A stretch of 64,000 nucleotides of DNA from Flagellimonas sp947499585 (GCF_044596045.1 NZ_CP138995.1:2170001-2234000); one strand, 5' to 3'. Counted from the first letter of the stretch, positions 45,806 through 55,081 are shown. The notes: generated by a model from the sequence alone, not told the origin. Program-made: numbers and translations.

Positions 45806-45829
45806 AAAACCTCTCGAATGAGAGGTTTT
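45806..45829. terminator. Bidirectional terminator between mtaB and the acetyltransferase
   Basis: Perfect stem AAAACCTCTC/GAGAGGTTTT with a GAAT loop, 2 bases after the mtaB stop and 20 bases after the minus-strand stop at 45850. Serves both converging genes. Confidence 0.9.
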
Positions 45830-45849
45830 TAGTTCTTTTTACTTTTTAA

Positions 45850-46143
45850 TTAGATGCGTATTCCCACGGGGAGCATCTCCTTGTACTGTCTGTTCTTTCT
45901 TAAAAAACCTGCAATGTGTGGGCTAGTAGGAACAACCCTCAAGTTTTTCTCTTGTATCTGATGTAAAACGGCTTTGATAAAAGTTTCTTTAAAGCCTTCT
46001 TGTGTAATCTCTTCAGGAATTACAAGTTTGGTTAAAAATACTTTACGCTCTTGTGAAGAATACTCAATTTTAGCTAAATGCCCATCCAACTTAGTTTCAA
46101 ATTGGCGCAAGAAACTATTGTCATTAACTTCCATTTCTGTCAT
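45850..46143 (-). CDS. Small YjdJ-type N-acetyltransferase
   Basis: 97 residues: EYSSQERKVFLTKLVIPEEITQEG and ending KNLRVVPTSPHIAGFLRKNRQY, the compact GNAT-like Acetyltransf_CG family. The acetyl-CoA loop is shortened as in that family. Substrate unknown. Stands alone. Confidence 0.82.
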   Translation of the reverse strand: MTEMEVNDNSFLRQFETKLDGHLAKIEYSSQERKVFLTKLVIPEEITQEGFKETFIKAVLHQIQEKNLRVVPTSPHIAGFLRKNRQYKEMLPVGIRI

Positions 46144-46305
46144 ATAGAATTATTTTAAAATTGACACTGTCTAATTACCGAAGTGGTAATTCTGTTGATC
46201 CCATTTAAATTGCATATGTGATATTAAGTGGGGCTAATTGCAAAAGGGTTACAAAATTAGTCAAAAATTAGTTAATTTCCTAGCCTAATAGATATTTGGT
46301 GAGAA

Positions 46306-46983
46306 ATGCCCGACAACAAAATACATGTATACCTTATACCAGGAATGGCTGCCAACTCATCGATATTTGATGGAATTAAATTGCCTTCTGAAACTTTTGT
46401 AACGCATAAATTAGAATGGTTTATTCCTAAAAAAGGAATGACCTTTGAAGCATATGCCAAAGAAATGGCTCTGAACATTGTTCATGAGAACCCGGTATTG
46501 CTCGGAGTATCGTTTGGAGGCCTCTTGGCCCAAGAAATAGCAAAGCATATTAAAGTATCCAAAATTATAGCGGTCTCCTGTGTTAAAAAAAGCAGCGAAC
46601 TACCTAAAAGGATGATTTTTGCCAAGTACACCAAAGTCCACAAATTATTGCCCACTGGTTTAGTAAACAATGTGGAGCTTTTAGCCAAATATGCCTTTGG
46701 CGAAACGGTTACCAAGCGACTAGAACTCTATGAAAAGTACCTTTCCGTTAGAGATAAATATTATATAGATTGGGCCATTGACAATATTGTAGGCTGGGAA
46801 CAAACCATCCCGCCAAAGAACCTTGTCCATATTCAAGGTGAAAAAGATGCTGTATTTCCAATAGCGAACATTAGAGATTGTATTCCAGTTAAAAATGGAA
46901 CCCATGCCATGATAATTCATCGCGCTAAGTGGTTTAATGAGAACCTGTCTGCAATTATTTTAGAAGAAGGAAGTTCTATATAG
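46306..46983 (+). CDS. Alpha/beta hydrolase
   Basis: 225 residues. The nucleophile is Ser69 in LLGVSFGGLLAQE; a probable acid lies near GEKDAVFPI and a probable His in NGTHAMIIHRAKWF. No signal peptide. This is a small hydrolase; substrate unknown. 30 bases before the lytic transglycosylase gene. Confidence 0.85.
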   Translation: MPDNKIHVYLIPGMAANSSIFDGIKLPSETFVTHKLEWFIPKKGMTFEAYAKEMALNIVHENPVLLGVSFGGLLAQEIAKHIKVSKIIAVSCVKKSSELPKRMIFAKYTKVHKLLPTGLVNNVELLAKYAFGETVTKRLELYEKYLSVRDKYYIDWAIDNIVGWEQTIPPKNLVHIQGEKDAVFPIANIRDCIPVKNGTHAMIIHRAKWFNENLSAIILEEGSSI

Positions 46984-47013
46984 TATCTTTACGTAACACA
47001 TAGAAGTGATAGC

Positions 47014-47973
47014 ATGAAACACATTAAAAATATATTAGCGGTTATTGGATTAGTGGTAGTTGTCGGCAGTCTTATTTTCGCCGTACAATCTGCTCCAGAA
47101 GATAAAATGGAAAAAACAGAAGTTGTTGATGCTAAAAAAACTGCTTCTGACGGATATAAAATAAGTGCAATTGAGATTCCGCAGGATTTAAATTTTGCAG
47201 GAGAGCCAGTACCTTTTGAAGACCCGGAAATCATGGAAAGGGTAGACCGGGAATTTTTGGTGAACACCTATTGGCAATCCAATGCGTTGCTGTTAATGAA
47301 ACGTGCCAATAAATATTTTCCTATTATAGAGCCAATTCTGGCAAAAAATGGAGTCCCAGACGATTTTAAATATTTGGCCGTTGCTGAAAGCGCATTGATA
47401 GACGTTGCTTCACCCAAAGGTGCAGCAGGGATGTGGCACTTTATGAGAGCGACTGCCAAAGAATATGGTTTAGAGGTAAATGCCAATGTTGACGAGCGGT
47501 ATCATATTAGAAAGTCTACGCAAGCGGCCTGCGATTACATTAACAAATGGAAAAAACGTTTTGGCACATGGACGCTTACTGCTGCAACATATAATGCTGG
47601 TCCGGGCGGGGTTAGAAAATATATGAACATTCAAAAAGTAGATAACTACTATGACCTTTTGTTAGGTCAGGAAACAGGGCGCTATGTTTTTAGGATTTTG
47701 GCACTTAAGGAAATCCTCTCTAACCCTGATAAATATGGTTTTGATGTAGAGAAAGATGATTTCTATAAAGCAGTCCCCACATTTACAGTTGAAATTGATG
47801 AACCAGTTGCCAGTTGGGCAGACTTTGCTAAGGAGTATGAAATCAATTATAAAATTTTAAAGAGGCATAACCCTTGGTTGCGTGAACCTCACTTGAACAA
47901 TAGCTCTGGTAAAAAGTATGTTGTTGAAATCCCTAACAAAGGGTATTACCGCAGCACCAACGCAGGTCAATAG
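47014..47973 (+). CDS. Lytic transglycosylase (SLT family), MltD-like
   Basis: 319 residues with a signal or anchor segment at 5-25. The goose-lysozyme-like domain has the catalytic Glu125 in AVAESALIDVASPKGAAGMW and the TYNAGPGGVRKYM loop. A possible LysM-like tail is degenerate (DFAKEYEINYKILKRHNPWL). It cleaves peptidoglycan with formation of 1,6-anhydro-muramic acid, in the periplasm. Plus-strand neighbour of the alpha/beta hydrolase. Confidence 0.92.
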   Translation: MKHIKNILAVIGLVVVVGSLIFAVQSAPEDKMEKTEVVDAKKTASDGYKISAIEIPQDLNFAGEPVPFEDPEIMERVDREFLVNTYWQSNALLLMKRANKYFPIIEPILAKNGVPDDFKYLAVAESALIDVASPKGAAGMWHFMRATAKEYGLEVNANVDERYHIRKSTQAACDYINKWKKRFGTWTLTAATYNAGPGGVRKYMNIQKVDNYYDLLLGQETGRYVFRILALKEILSNPDKYGFDVEKDDFYKAVPTFTVEIDEPVASWADFAKEYEINYKILKRHNPWLREPHLNNSSGKKYVVEIPNKGYYRSTNAGQ

Positions 47974-48030
47974 TTTTACCTGACCATTTGGTTTTGAAAA
48001 AGCAAAGATTTTTTTGAGATTTCACTTATC

Positions 48031-48256
48031 GGTTCGGCTATGGCAAGTAGGGCAGGTACGCCGTCTGCGATAGCAGCGGGCGAGTTGATGTGCTGGCATC
48101 GTTTCCGTCTGCGCTGGTAGTCGGAGCTTTTTGTTTTGTATTTTTCTTTTTTATATCAAATGACAAATCCAAAAGATTTGGCGGACTTGGCAAACACGCC
48201 CAAGCATTTAAATTTAACACTTTATGCCCTATTTGCTACAGGCATTGTTGGCAATA
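48031..48256. repeat. Structured, GC-rich intergenic repeat-like segment
   Basis: The gap 47974-48265 contains, in an AT-rich context, a GC-rich block of about 100 bases with two neighbouring hairpin-forming stretches that both begin CCGTCTGCG (48061-48079, stem CCG-CTGC/GCAG-CGG with one bulged T, and 48106-48125). Further on lie ACTTGGCAAACACGCCC and a terminal GTTGGCAATA (48247-48256). Sequences containing GTTGGCA and TTGGCAAACACG recur in intergenic DNA of Flavobacteriia (from memory, unsearched). Confidence 0.55.
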
Positions 48257-48265
48257 GTTTTTTAA

Positions 48266-49006
48266 TCAATCAGTTTTTCTTTTTGTAAAAGGTATCATCA
48301 TAGGTGTTTTCTTCATATATGCTAAATATTTAGATTTAAAATTTTCCTTTAAATCTTTTTCTTCATATAGAGCTCCAATGAAGAAATACAAAGTCAAAAG
48401 AACGGCGAATACTAAATGTGTTGCTGACATCACTGGTGTAAACCATAGTCCCATAATGCCACCTAAGTACAACGGATGCCTTGTATATTTATAAAATGAA
48501 ACCACTTTAAATTCTAATTCAGTATATGGTTTATTTAATAGTTCTAAATAGGTTTGTCGTAGACCAAATAAATCAAAATGATTGATTAGAAAAGTACTTA
48601 CAAATAAAATTACCCAACCTAAAAAAAATAAAACGTACATAGTATAAAATAGAATGCTTCCTTCTTCAATTGTCCATATGTTACCACCAATTGGTTCCCA
48701 GTTCCATATAAGAACAAAGAGCAAAATACCTGCTTGTAGTACATAGGTACTTCTTTCTACGGGTCTTGGAAGAACTTTAGTAATCCAATTTTTAAATGAT
48801 TTTCTAGCCATTACGCTATGCGGTACTGCAAAAAGTAATACAAGTGCAAGATTTTTTAAAAGCGCATAATAAAATGGGACTTCAGGATTTCTGTCGATTG
48901 ATATTTCCGGAATCAAATGACTTATCGATAAAATCCAAAATAATAGAGAAGCAAAGCCAATACAATAACAGATAATTGAGTAGGCGAACATGAATAGTTG
49001 TTTCAT
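48266..49006 (-). CDS. MddA-like methanethiol S-methyltransferase (ICMT-fold membrane methyltransferase)
   Basis: 246 residues from ATG 49006 (MKQLFMFAYSIICY); a TTG start 12 codons upstream was rejected. About five membrane spans. The C-terminal membrane methyltransferase motif is YTRHPLYLGG, then EEKDLKENFKSKYLAYMKKTP. Together with AVPHSVMARKSFKNW, RPVERSTYVL, FLINHFDLFGLRQTYL and TPVMSATHLVFA the pattern fits MddA, which methylates methanethiol to dimethylsulfide, more closely than ordinary ICMT or NnrU proteins. The assignment is from memory. Ends 19 bases from a terminal inverted repeat. Confidence 0.72.
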   Translation of the reverse strand: MKQLFMFAYSIICYCIGFASLLFWILSISHLIPEISIDRNPEVPFYYALLKNLALVLLFAVPHSVMARKSFKNWITKVLPRPVERSTYVLQAGILLFVLIWNWEPIGGNIWTIEEGSILFYTMYVLFFLGWVILFVSTFLINHFDLFGLRQTYLELLNKPYTELEFKVVSFYKYTRHPLYLGGIMGLWFTPVMSATHLVFAVLLTLYFFIGALYEEKDLKENFKSKYLAYMKKTPMMIPFTKRKTD

Positions 49007-49106
49007 AATATTTAGTTGAATTAATAATGACTCAAAATTCAATTAAATAAGCGACTACAAATTTGCTGAGCTGTCCTAAAAATATTCTCTAAAGCTCAAA
49101 AGTAAC

Positions 49107-49976
49107 CTATGAACTAGCATTTAGTTTCCTAAACTGATTTGGGGGCAACTTGTATTTTTCTTTAAAGGCTCGAATAAAATGAGATGTATTCTTAAATCCA
49201 CTATCATAACAAATTTCATTGATGTTCAATTGGGTGTTAATGAGTAGCATTTTACTGTAGGTAAGTCTTCTATTAATGAGCCACTTTGATGGTGAGGTTT
49301 CAAAACACTTTTTGAAATCTCTCTTAAAACTTGAAAGACTTCGCCCTGATAGTTTTGCAAAAGCTTCGATTGGAAGATCATATTGAAAGTTAGCATTCAT
49401 AATATTTTCAATACTAGCCTTCTTTTGATTTGAGATCTCGAGCAATAAATTTTTAAATGCGCTATTGTTTTTATTAAGGGTGATATTGTAAATCAATTCT
49501 TTGAATTTTAGCTCCACAAGTTCAGCCGGAATAGCTTCATTCATTGTCAGATATTGTAAAATACTCTGTATTAAAATCTGGAACGAACTGTTGGTCTTAA
49601 TTTTTAATATACCATCTTCTGTAACTTTGTCTTGAGAAGCTTTTGATGATAAATGATTTTGCAAAGTAAATTTTCTGATGAACTCATCATTCATAAAAAA
49701 GAGCATAACGCAATAGTCTTCTTCAAGATATTGCTTTGTAGCATACACCCCTTTTTTAACAAATAGTGTATCACCTGCAGTAAGACCATAGGTTTGTTTA
49801 GGAGTTATCCAATCTTTACGACCGTTAATAACGTATGTGATTAAGTGAGATTTAGTCCATAGTTGAAATTTTTCAACATTTAATGGACATTTATATTCCA
49901 CCAAAAGAAAGTCATTTCCAATATGCTTATTGAATTTGGGATGCTTTTTGAAAAAATCATACACATCTATTGTCAT
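49107..49976 (-). CDS. AraC family transcriptional regulator
   Basis: 289 residues. An N-terminal sensor part (VEYKCPLNVEKFQLWTKSHL, TAGDTLFVKKGVYATKQYL) and a C-terminal double helix-turn-helix (FAKLSGRSLSSFKRDFKKCFETSPSKWLINRRL; YDSGFKNTSHFIRAFKEKYKLPPNQFRK, read in parts). It is 100 bases upstream of the methyltransferase gene on the same strand and may control it. Confidence 0.9.
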   Translation of the reverse strand: MTIDVYDFFKKHPKFNKHIGNDFLLVEYKCPLNVEKFQLWTKSHLITYVINGRKDWITPKQTYGLTAGDTLFVKKGVYATKQYLEEDYCVMLFFMNDEFIRKFTLQNHLSSKASQDKVTEDGILKIKTNSSFQILIQSILQYLTMNEAIPAELVELKFKELIYNITLNKNNSAFKNLLLEISNQKKASIENIMNANFQYDLPIEAFAKLSGRSLSSFKRDFKKCFETSPSKWLINRRLTYSKMLLINTQLNINEICYDSGFKNTSHFIRAFKEKYKLPPNQFRKLNASS

Positions 49977-50228
49977 AATCTTTCGAAAATATTCTAGTTC
50001 AATATATGTATATAAACTATTGAATTCAATATCATATTTTTTCTATTTCAATTATATTTATAGTAGTGTTAGACTAAATTGAAATTATTGCCAACGATAA
50101 GCTAAGTGAAGTTAAAGGATTTTATTTTGAAATGCTAGGTTGACTTGATGGGTATATCCATCAATTTGACATATAGGGAACTTAACATTTAAAGAAGAGA
50201 TAACAATCGAAAAGAAGCAAGTGAAAGC

Positions 50229-50744
50229 TTAGATTTTCTTCATCTGCTGTTGCATCATTTTAATCTGTTCGGTAAGCATATTGTTTTTATCCAACTTCTT
50301 TGCTTCCTGCAAAAGCTGGGTAGCTTCACGCTTTCTTCGTTTTTGCATGGAAATGCCGGCAAGGCTTAATTTAGCCATGGCAACATCATAATCCATGGTC
50401 AAACCTAACTTCAGGGCTTTTTTAAAGTACTTTTCTGCTTGAGTAAGATTCTTTTGGGAGTAAATGATGCCGTGCAAATAATTGTAGTAGCCTTGTTGCT
50501 TTTTTATTAGGGCAGATTCAGGATTTTTTATTTTACTCAACCATTTTTGGGTTCCTTCCATATCTTGTTTACGCATTCTTAAGAATGACATAAGAATCAG
50601 TTCATTTCTAAAATAAAGGAAAATGAATACAAGAGAAAGAAAAATCAATGCCACACCATTACCTATATACCCTTCAATGAACTGATAGATGGCATATGCA
50701 ATGATTAGTACGGCTATAACAAGTTTTATATTTTTGTTGAACAT
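50229..50744 (-). CDS. Membrane protein with TPR-like repeats
   Basis: 171 residues. Two membrane segments (about 5-22 and 29-47) precede a cytoplasmic helical region with TPR-like pattern (LIKKQQGYYNYLHGIIYSQKNLTQAEKYFKKAL; MAKLSLAGISMQKRRKREATQLLQEAKKL). Such proteins act as scaffolds; this one is unknown. Stands alone, head to head with rpmH. Confidence 0.75.
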   Translation of the reverse strand: MFNKNIKLVIAVLIIAYAIYQFIEGYIGNGVALIFLSLVFIFLYFRNELILMSFLRMRKQDMEGTQKWLSKIKNPESALIKKQQGYYNYLHGIIYSQKNLTQAEKYFKKALKLGLTMDYDVAMAKLSLAGISMQKRRKREATQLLQEAKKLDKNNMLTEQIKMMQQQMKKI

Positions 50745-50820
50745 ATTTAGTTGGAATTTTGCCTTAATTTAAGAGGAAGCAAAAGTACTAAAAACTAATT
50801 TAAATATTTTCTTTTAGTGC

Positions 50821-50850
50821 TTGCCAAAGTAAAAACTCTTCGTATATTTG
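50821..50850 (+). promoter_or_regulatory. Promoter of rpmH
   Basis: TTG at 50821-50823, a 19-base spacer and TATATTTG at 50843-50850: a full match to the Bacteroidetes -33/-7 pattern, 65 bases before the rpmH start. Confidence 0.78.
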
Positions 50851-50915
50851 CGCCCAGAATTTTAGAAGAAGATTTTGATTTTCTTTCTAGAAAAATCCAA
50901 TAAAAGAGTTCAGAA

Positions 50916-51074
50916 ATGAAAAGAACATATCAGCCGTCAAAAAGGAAGAGAAGAAATAAACATGGTTTTAGAGAACGCATGGCGACTGCCAATGGAAGAA
51001 AAGTTCTTGCGAGAAGGAGAGCAAAAGGAAGAAAAAAACTGACTGTTTCCTCTGAGCCAAGACATAAAAAATAA
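50916..51074 (+). CDS. rpmH: 50S ribosomal protein L34
   Basis: 52 residues, translated by hand: MKRTYQPSKRKRRNKHGFRE, then MATANGRKVLARRRAKGRKK and LTVSSEPRHKK. This is the full L34 sequence signature. Own promoter upstream, terminator downstream, and carB follows. Confidence 0.97.
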   Translation: MKRTYQPSKRKRRNKHGFRERMATANGRKVLARRRAKGRKKLTVSSEPRHKK

Positions 51075-51096
51075 TGACTGTCAATAACTTTTAATT

Positions 51097-51130
51097 AAAG
51101 GTGCTACTTTTCAAGTTTAGCACCTTTTTT
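51097..51130 (+). terminator. Terminator of rpmH
   Basis: Stem AAAGGTGCTA/TAGCACCTTT with an 11-base loop and a run of eight T, 23 bases after the L34 stop. Confidence 0.9.
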
Positions 51131-51174
51131 TTGACCTATTTTTAAATTTTTAACAACGAGTAACCCTATTAAGA

Positions 51175-54027
51175 ATGCCAAAAAGAGACGATCTTAAATC
51201 CATTTTGATTATTGGTTCTGGTCCTATTATCATAGGCCAGGCATGTGAGTTTGATTATGCTGGTTCCCAAGCGCTTCGTTCACTTCGCGAAGATGGAATT
51301 GAAACTATCCTGATCAATAGTAACCCAGCTACCATTATGACAGACCCAACGATGGCTGATCATGTGTATCTAAAACCGTTGACTACAAAATCAATTATAG
51401 ATATTTTAAAAAAGCACCCTAACATTGACGCAGTCTTGCCAACTATGGGAGGGCAAACAGCTTTGAATTTATGTATTGAAACTGATGAGAAGGGGATTTG
51501 GGAGGATTTTGGTGTTGAAATTATTGGTGTGGATATTGATGCCATTAATATTACGGAGGATAGGGAAAAGTTCCGCGAATTAATGCTTAAAATAGGTGTT
51601 GGCATGGCACCGCAAGCTACAGCAACCTCATTTTTAAAAGGAAAAGAAATTGCACAAGAATTTGGATTTCCGCTAGTTATTAGAGCTTCATTTACGCTTG
51701 GTGGGGCAGGAGCTTCTATTGTATATGAGCCTGAAGATTTTGATGACCTGTTAAGTCATGGGCTGGAAGTTTCACCTATTCACGAAGTGATGATAGACAA
51801 GGCTTTGATGGGGTGGAAAGAATATGAATTGGAATTGCTTAGGGATAAAAATGACAACGTAGTTATTATCTGTGCCATAGAAAATATGGACCCAATGGGA
51901 ATCCATACTGGAGATTCCATAACTGTTGCCCCAGCAATGACTCTTTCAGACCGTACTTATCAACGTATGCGAGATATGGCAATCCATATGATGCGCAGTA
52001 TTGGTGATTTTGCTGGAGGTTGTAATGTACAATTTGCCGTAAGCCCAGATGAAAAAGAAGATATTATTGCTATTGAAATTAATCCAAGGGTTTCTCGATC
52101 ATCTGCCTTAGCTTCAAAAGCTACTGGATATCCGATTGCAAAAATTGCAGCGAAATTGGCCATCGGGTATAATTTGAATGAACTGAAAAACCAAATTACA
52201 AAATCCACATCAGCTTTATTTGAGCCTACTTTGGATTATGTTATTGTAAAGATTCCGAGATGGAACTTTGACAAATTTGAAGGTTCGGATAGAACATTGG
52301 GACTTCAGATGAAATCAGTAGGAGAGGTGATGGGTATTGGTCGTTCCTTTCAAGAAGCTTTGCATAAGGCAACCCAATCATTAGAAATTAGACGTAACGG
52401 TCTGGGCGCTGATGGAAAAGGTTATACGGATTATGATAAAATAATGCACAAATTAAAAGTTCCAAGTTGGGACAGGGTGTTTGTTATTTATGATGCTATT
52501 CAATTGGGTATTTCTCTCAAAAGAATCCATGAGATTACTAAAATTGATATGTGGTTCTTAAAGCAATATGAGGAATTGCATTTTCTTGAACAGGAAATTT
52601 CAAAATACACCATAGAAAGCTTACCAAAAACACTTTTGTTGGAAGCCAAACAAAAAGGCTTTGCAGACAGGCAAATAGCACATATGCTGGACTGTTATGA
52701 AAGTGAAGTTCATAGCAAGCGTACAAATCTGGGAATCAATAGAGTATATAAGTTGGTGGACACTTGTGCCGCGGAATTTAAGGCTATGACACCCTATTAT
52801 TACTCGACTTTTGAAGAAGAAATAGAAACAGCGGACGGCACTAGGTATGTTGCTAATGACAGTGAAGTTACCGATAAGAAAAAAATTGTCGTACTTGGTT
52901 CTGGACCCAATAGAATAGGGCAGGGTATAGAATTTGATTATTGTTGCGTTCATGGGGTTTTAGCTGCTGCAGAATGCGGATATGAGACGATAATGATCAA
53001 CTGTAATCCAGAAACCGTTTCAACCGATTTTGATACGGCGGATAAACTTTATTTTGAACCTGTGTTCTGGGAGCATATTTATGATATTATTCGTCATGAA
53101 AAACCTGAGGGGGTAATTGTTCAATTGGGAGGCCAAACTGCTCTAAAGCTAGCTGAAAAGTTGGATAAATACGGTATTAATATCATCGGTACGACTTTTA
53201 AATCCTTGGATTTAGCTGAGGATAGAGGAAGTTTCTCAACCCTATTAAAGGAAAACAATATTCCTTATCCAAGATTTGGTGTTGCAGAAACTGCGGATGA
53301 AGCTTTGGAACTTGCAGATGAGTTAAATTTCCCATTATTGGTAAGACCTTCATATGTTTTGGGGGGACAGGGAATGAAAATTGTTATCAATAAAGAAGAG
53401 CTAGAAGCCCATGTTATTGATTTGCTAGGTAAAATCCCAAACAATAAGTTGCTTCTAGATCATTATTTAGATGGTGCTATAGAGGCAGAGGCAGATGCAA
53501 TATGTGATGGAGAAGATGTGTATATCATTGGTATAATGGAGCATATTGAGCCGTGCGGGATACATTCAGGAGACTCAAATGCCACGTTGCCGCCATTTAA
53601 TCTAGGAGAGTTTGTAATGCAACAAATTAAAGACCATACACGTAAAATTGCTTTGGAATTGAATACTGTTGGGTTAATCAACATTCAATTTGCCATTAAA
53701 GACGATATGGTTTACATCATTGAAGCAAACCCAAGGGCTTCTCGTACAGTGCCGTTTATTGCAAAGGCATATGGAGAGCCTTATGTGAATTTTGCAACAA
53801 AGGTGATGTTGGGAGAGAAAAAAATCAAGGATTTTGACTTTAAGCCACATTTGGATGGATATGCTATAAAACAACCCGTTTTTTCTTTCAATAAATTTCC
53901 AAATGTGAATAAAAACCTTGGACCAGAAATGAAGAGTACCGGAGAAAGCATTCTATTCATAGATAGTTTGAAGGATGATGAATTCTACAACTTGTATTCT
54001 CGAAGAAAGATGTATTTGAGCAAGTAA
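51175..54027 (+). CDS. carB: Carbamoyl-phosphate synthase large subunit, without C-terminal allosteric domain
   Basis: 950 residues. Two ATP-grasp halves are present: the first with FTLGGAGASIVYE, EINPRVSRSSALASKATGYP; the second with IIGTTFKSLDLAEDRGSF and VLGGQGMKIV, EANPRASRTVPFIAKAYG. The PxxxGQxxEFDYxGxQA nucleotide-channel block occurs in both halves. E. coli CarB is about 1073 residues; here the last ~120 residues (MGS-like allosteric domain for UMP and ornithine) are absent. The frame ends in LYSRRKMYLSK with no frameshift. Such short CarB is usual in Flavobacteriaceae (recalled). Makes carbamoyl phosphate for pyrimidine and arginine synthesis. Confidence 0.96.
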   Translation: MPKRDDLKSILIIGSGPIIIGQACEFDYAGSQALRSLREDGIETILINSNPATIMTDPTMADHVYLKPLTTKSIIDILKKHPNIDAVLPTMGGQTALNLCIETDEKGIWEDFGVEIIGVDIDAINITEDREKFRELMLKIGVGMAPQATATSFLKGKEIAQEFGFPLVIRASFTLGGAGASIVYEPEDFDDLLSHGLEVSPIHEVMIDKALMGWKEYELELLRDKNDNVVIICAIENMDPMGIHTGDSITVAPAMTLSDRTYQRMRDMAIHMMRSIGDFAGGCNVQFAVSPDEKEDIIAIEINPRVSRSSALASKATGYPIAKIAAKLAIGYNLNELKNQITKSTSALFEPTLDYVIVKIPRWNFDKFEGSDRTLGLQMKSVGEVMGIGRSFQEALHKATQSLEIRRNGLGADGKGYTDYDKIMHKLKVPSWDRVFVIYDAIQLGISLKRIHEITKIDMWFLKQYEELHFLEQEISKYTIESLPKTLLLEAKQKGFADRQIAHMLDCYESEVHSKRTNLGINRVYKLVDTCAAEFKAMTPYYYSTFEEEIETADGTRYVANDSEVTDKKKIVVLGSGPNRIGQGIEFDYCCVHGVLAAAECGYETIMINCNPETVSTDFDTADKLYFEPVFWEHIYDIIRHEKPEGVIVQLGGQTALKLAEKLDKYGINIIGTTFKSLDLAEDRGSFSTLLKENNIPYPRFGVAETADEALELADELNFPLLVRPSYVLGGQGMKIVINKEELEAHVIDLLGKIPNNKLLLDHYLDGAIEAEADAICDGEDVYIIGIMEHIEPCGIHSGDSNATLPPFNLGEFVMQQIKDHTRKIALELNTVGLINIQFAIKDDMVYIIEANPRASRTVPFIAKAYGEPYVNFATKVMLGEKKIKDFDFKPHLDGYAIKQPVFSFNKFPNVNKNLGPEMKSTGESILFIDSLKDDEFYNLYSRRKMYLSK

Positions 54028-54033
54028 TGGTGT

Positions 54034-54864
54034 TTATTGTTGTGTCATTTGCACTGCATCACAAGTGCCAACGAAAGGGATTCCATTTGAGCCAAATGCG
54101 TAGGTTATAAGTCCTACATATACATTGCTTCCAAAAGTGGGTGCGGTGCCAGGTAATGCTCCTGTTTCATTGTAGAGCTGCCAGTTATCTGCTGTTGTTT
54201 CGTAGTCTAGGTTTGGAGTTTGCCAATACACTGTTATAGTTTGTTGTTGATTACCAACTATTCTAATATCTGCTCTACCATCTGGAACAGTGTTGGCACC
54301 AATATCATTGACAGAAGAGTTGCCATCAACTGTATTTTTGCCTTCAATGGTGAAATAGGTATTACCCCTATGACCAACAACTACATGTGCCGAGTTAAAT
54401 GAATCTAAACTTTCCACATGAATTTGAACTCCAGAAAATACGTAAAGAGAATTCATGGGGCTCGGTGCAATTTGAGAGTCGTCCAAAGTGCCAATACCAA
54501 TATTTCTAGCAATGAACTCAAATGGAAAAGTCATCAGTTTTGCATCCAGTCTTCCCTGATCATTGTTAAAATGGAGTGTTACGTCATTAGTATTGTCTGT
54601 TAACTCAGCCCTATATCTTCCATCTACTCTACCCACTTGTGGTAATGCTGATGCATTATTTACAACATAATCAACCAAATCCCCCGTTCCATCAAAACTA
54701 TCCGTTATAAAGGAGTTGTTAGCGTCATCTGGATTTGTATTGGTCCCTTCTTCTACTTCTTCAGGTGATTCCTCATCCGATGCAAAAGGCTCTACGCTAT
54801 CTGTTGAACACCCAAATATTATGAATAATAAAAACAACGCTATTAAAAAGAGTTTCTTTTTCAT
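54034..54864 (-). CDS. Lipoprotein of unknown function, possibly lectin-like
   Basis: 276 residues from ATG 54864 (MKKKLFLIALFLLFIIFGCS); a GTG 22 codons upstream was rejected. The lipobox is FGC. After an acidic linker (DEESPEEVEEGTNTNPDDAN) a beta-rich domain follows with NVYVGLITYAFGSNGIPFVG near the end and HVVVGHRGNTYFTIEGK in the middle, reminiscent of LamG-like/concanavalin glycan-binding domains. That is a weak resemblance only. Convergent with carB, 6 bases away. Confidence 0.7.
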   Translation of the reverse strand: MKKKLFLIALFLLFIIFGCSTDSVEPFASDEESPEEVEEGTNTNPDDANNSFITDSFDGTGDLVDYVVNNASALPQVGRVDGRYRAELTDNTNDVTLHFNNDQGRLDAKLMTFPFEFIARNIGIGTLDDSQIAPSPMNSLYVFSGVQIHVESLDSFNSAHVVVGHRGNTYFTIEGKNTVDGNSSVNDIGANTVPDGRADIRIVGNQQQTITVYWQTPNLDYETTADNWQLYNETGALPGTAPTFGSNVYVGLITYAFGSNGIPFVGTCDAVQMTQQ

Positions 54865-55081
54865 AAACCAGTAGATTTCTGATTTATAACGAAATAGAAG
54901 GTTGTGAAGTATACCGTTTATCGAAAACACAACCCCTTCAGTTGGATTTTGAACAGCTTTATTATTTTGAAGAACAGAGTATTGGGAATGTTAGGGCTGA
55001 AAATGTTTCAAACCCTATCTGTATAACGAAAATTGTGGGTATATTATCTTTCCTGAAAGGACAACAAGAGGATTTAACGAC

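Larger units (their letters stand above)
48247..50095. other. Possible inverted-repeat-bounded accessory cassette (mddA-like, araC)
   Basis: GTTGGCAATA at 48247-48256 and TATTGCCAAC at 50086-50095 are exact inverted copies of each other. They enclose two minus-strand genes. The flanking genes on both sides (lytic transglycosylase; TPR protein, rpmH, carB) are housekeeping-like. No transposase, integrase or target duplication is seen. Confidence 0.4.

Noticed and set aside
48247..50095. Integron cassette with attC sites
   Set aside because: GTTGGCA does not fit the attC core GTTRRRY, and no integrase is present in the window.
50145..50164. TTGATGG/CCATCAA hairpin upstream of the TPR gene stop as terminator
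   Set aside because: Stem of 7 pairs with an AT-rich loop and no T-run; on the minus strand it lies 65 bases beyond the TPR stop. Function unclear, possibly chance.
51175..54027. carB as a truncated pseudogene, because it is shorter than E. coli CarB
   Set aside because: The frame is intact through both ATP-grasp halves and ends cleanly; as far as I recall, this length is normal in Flavobacteriaceae.
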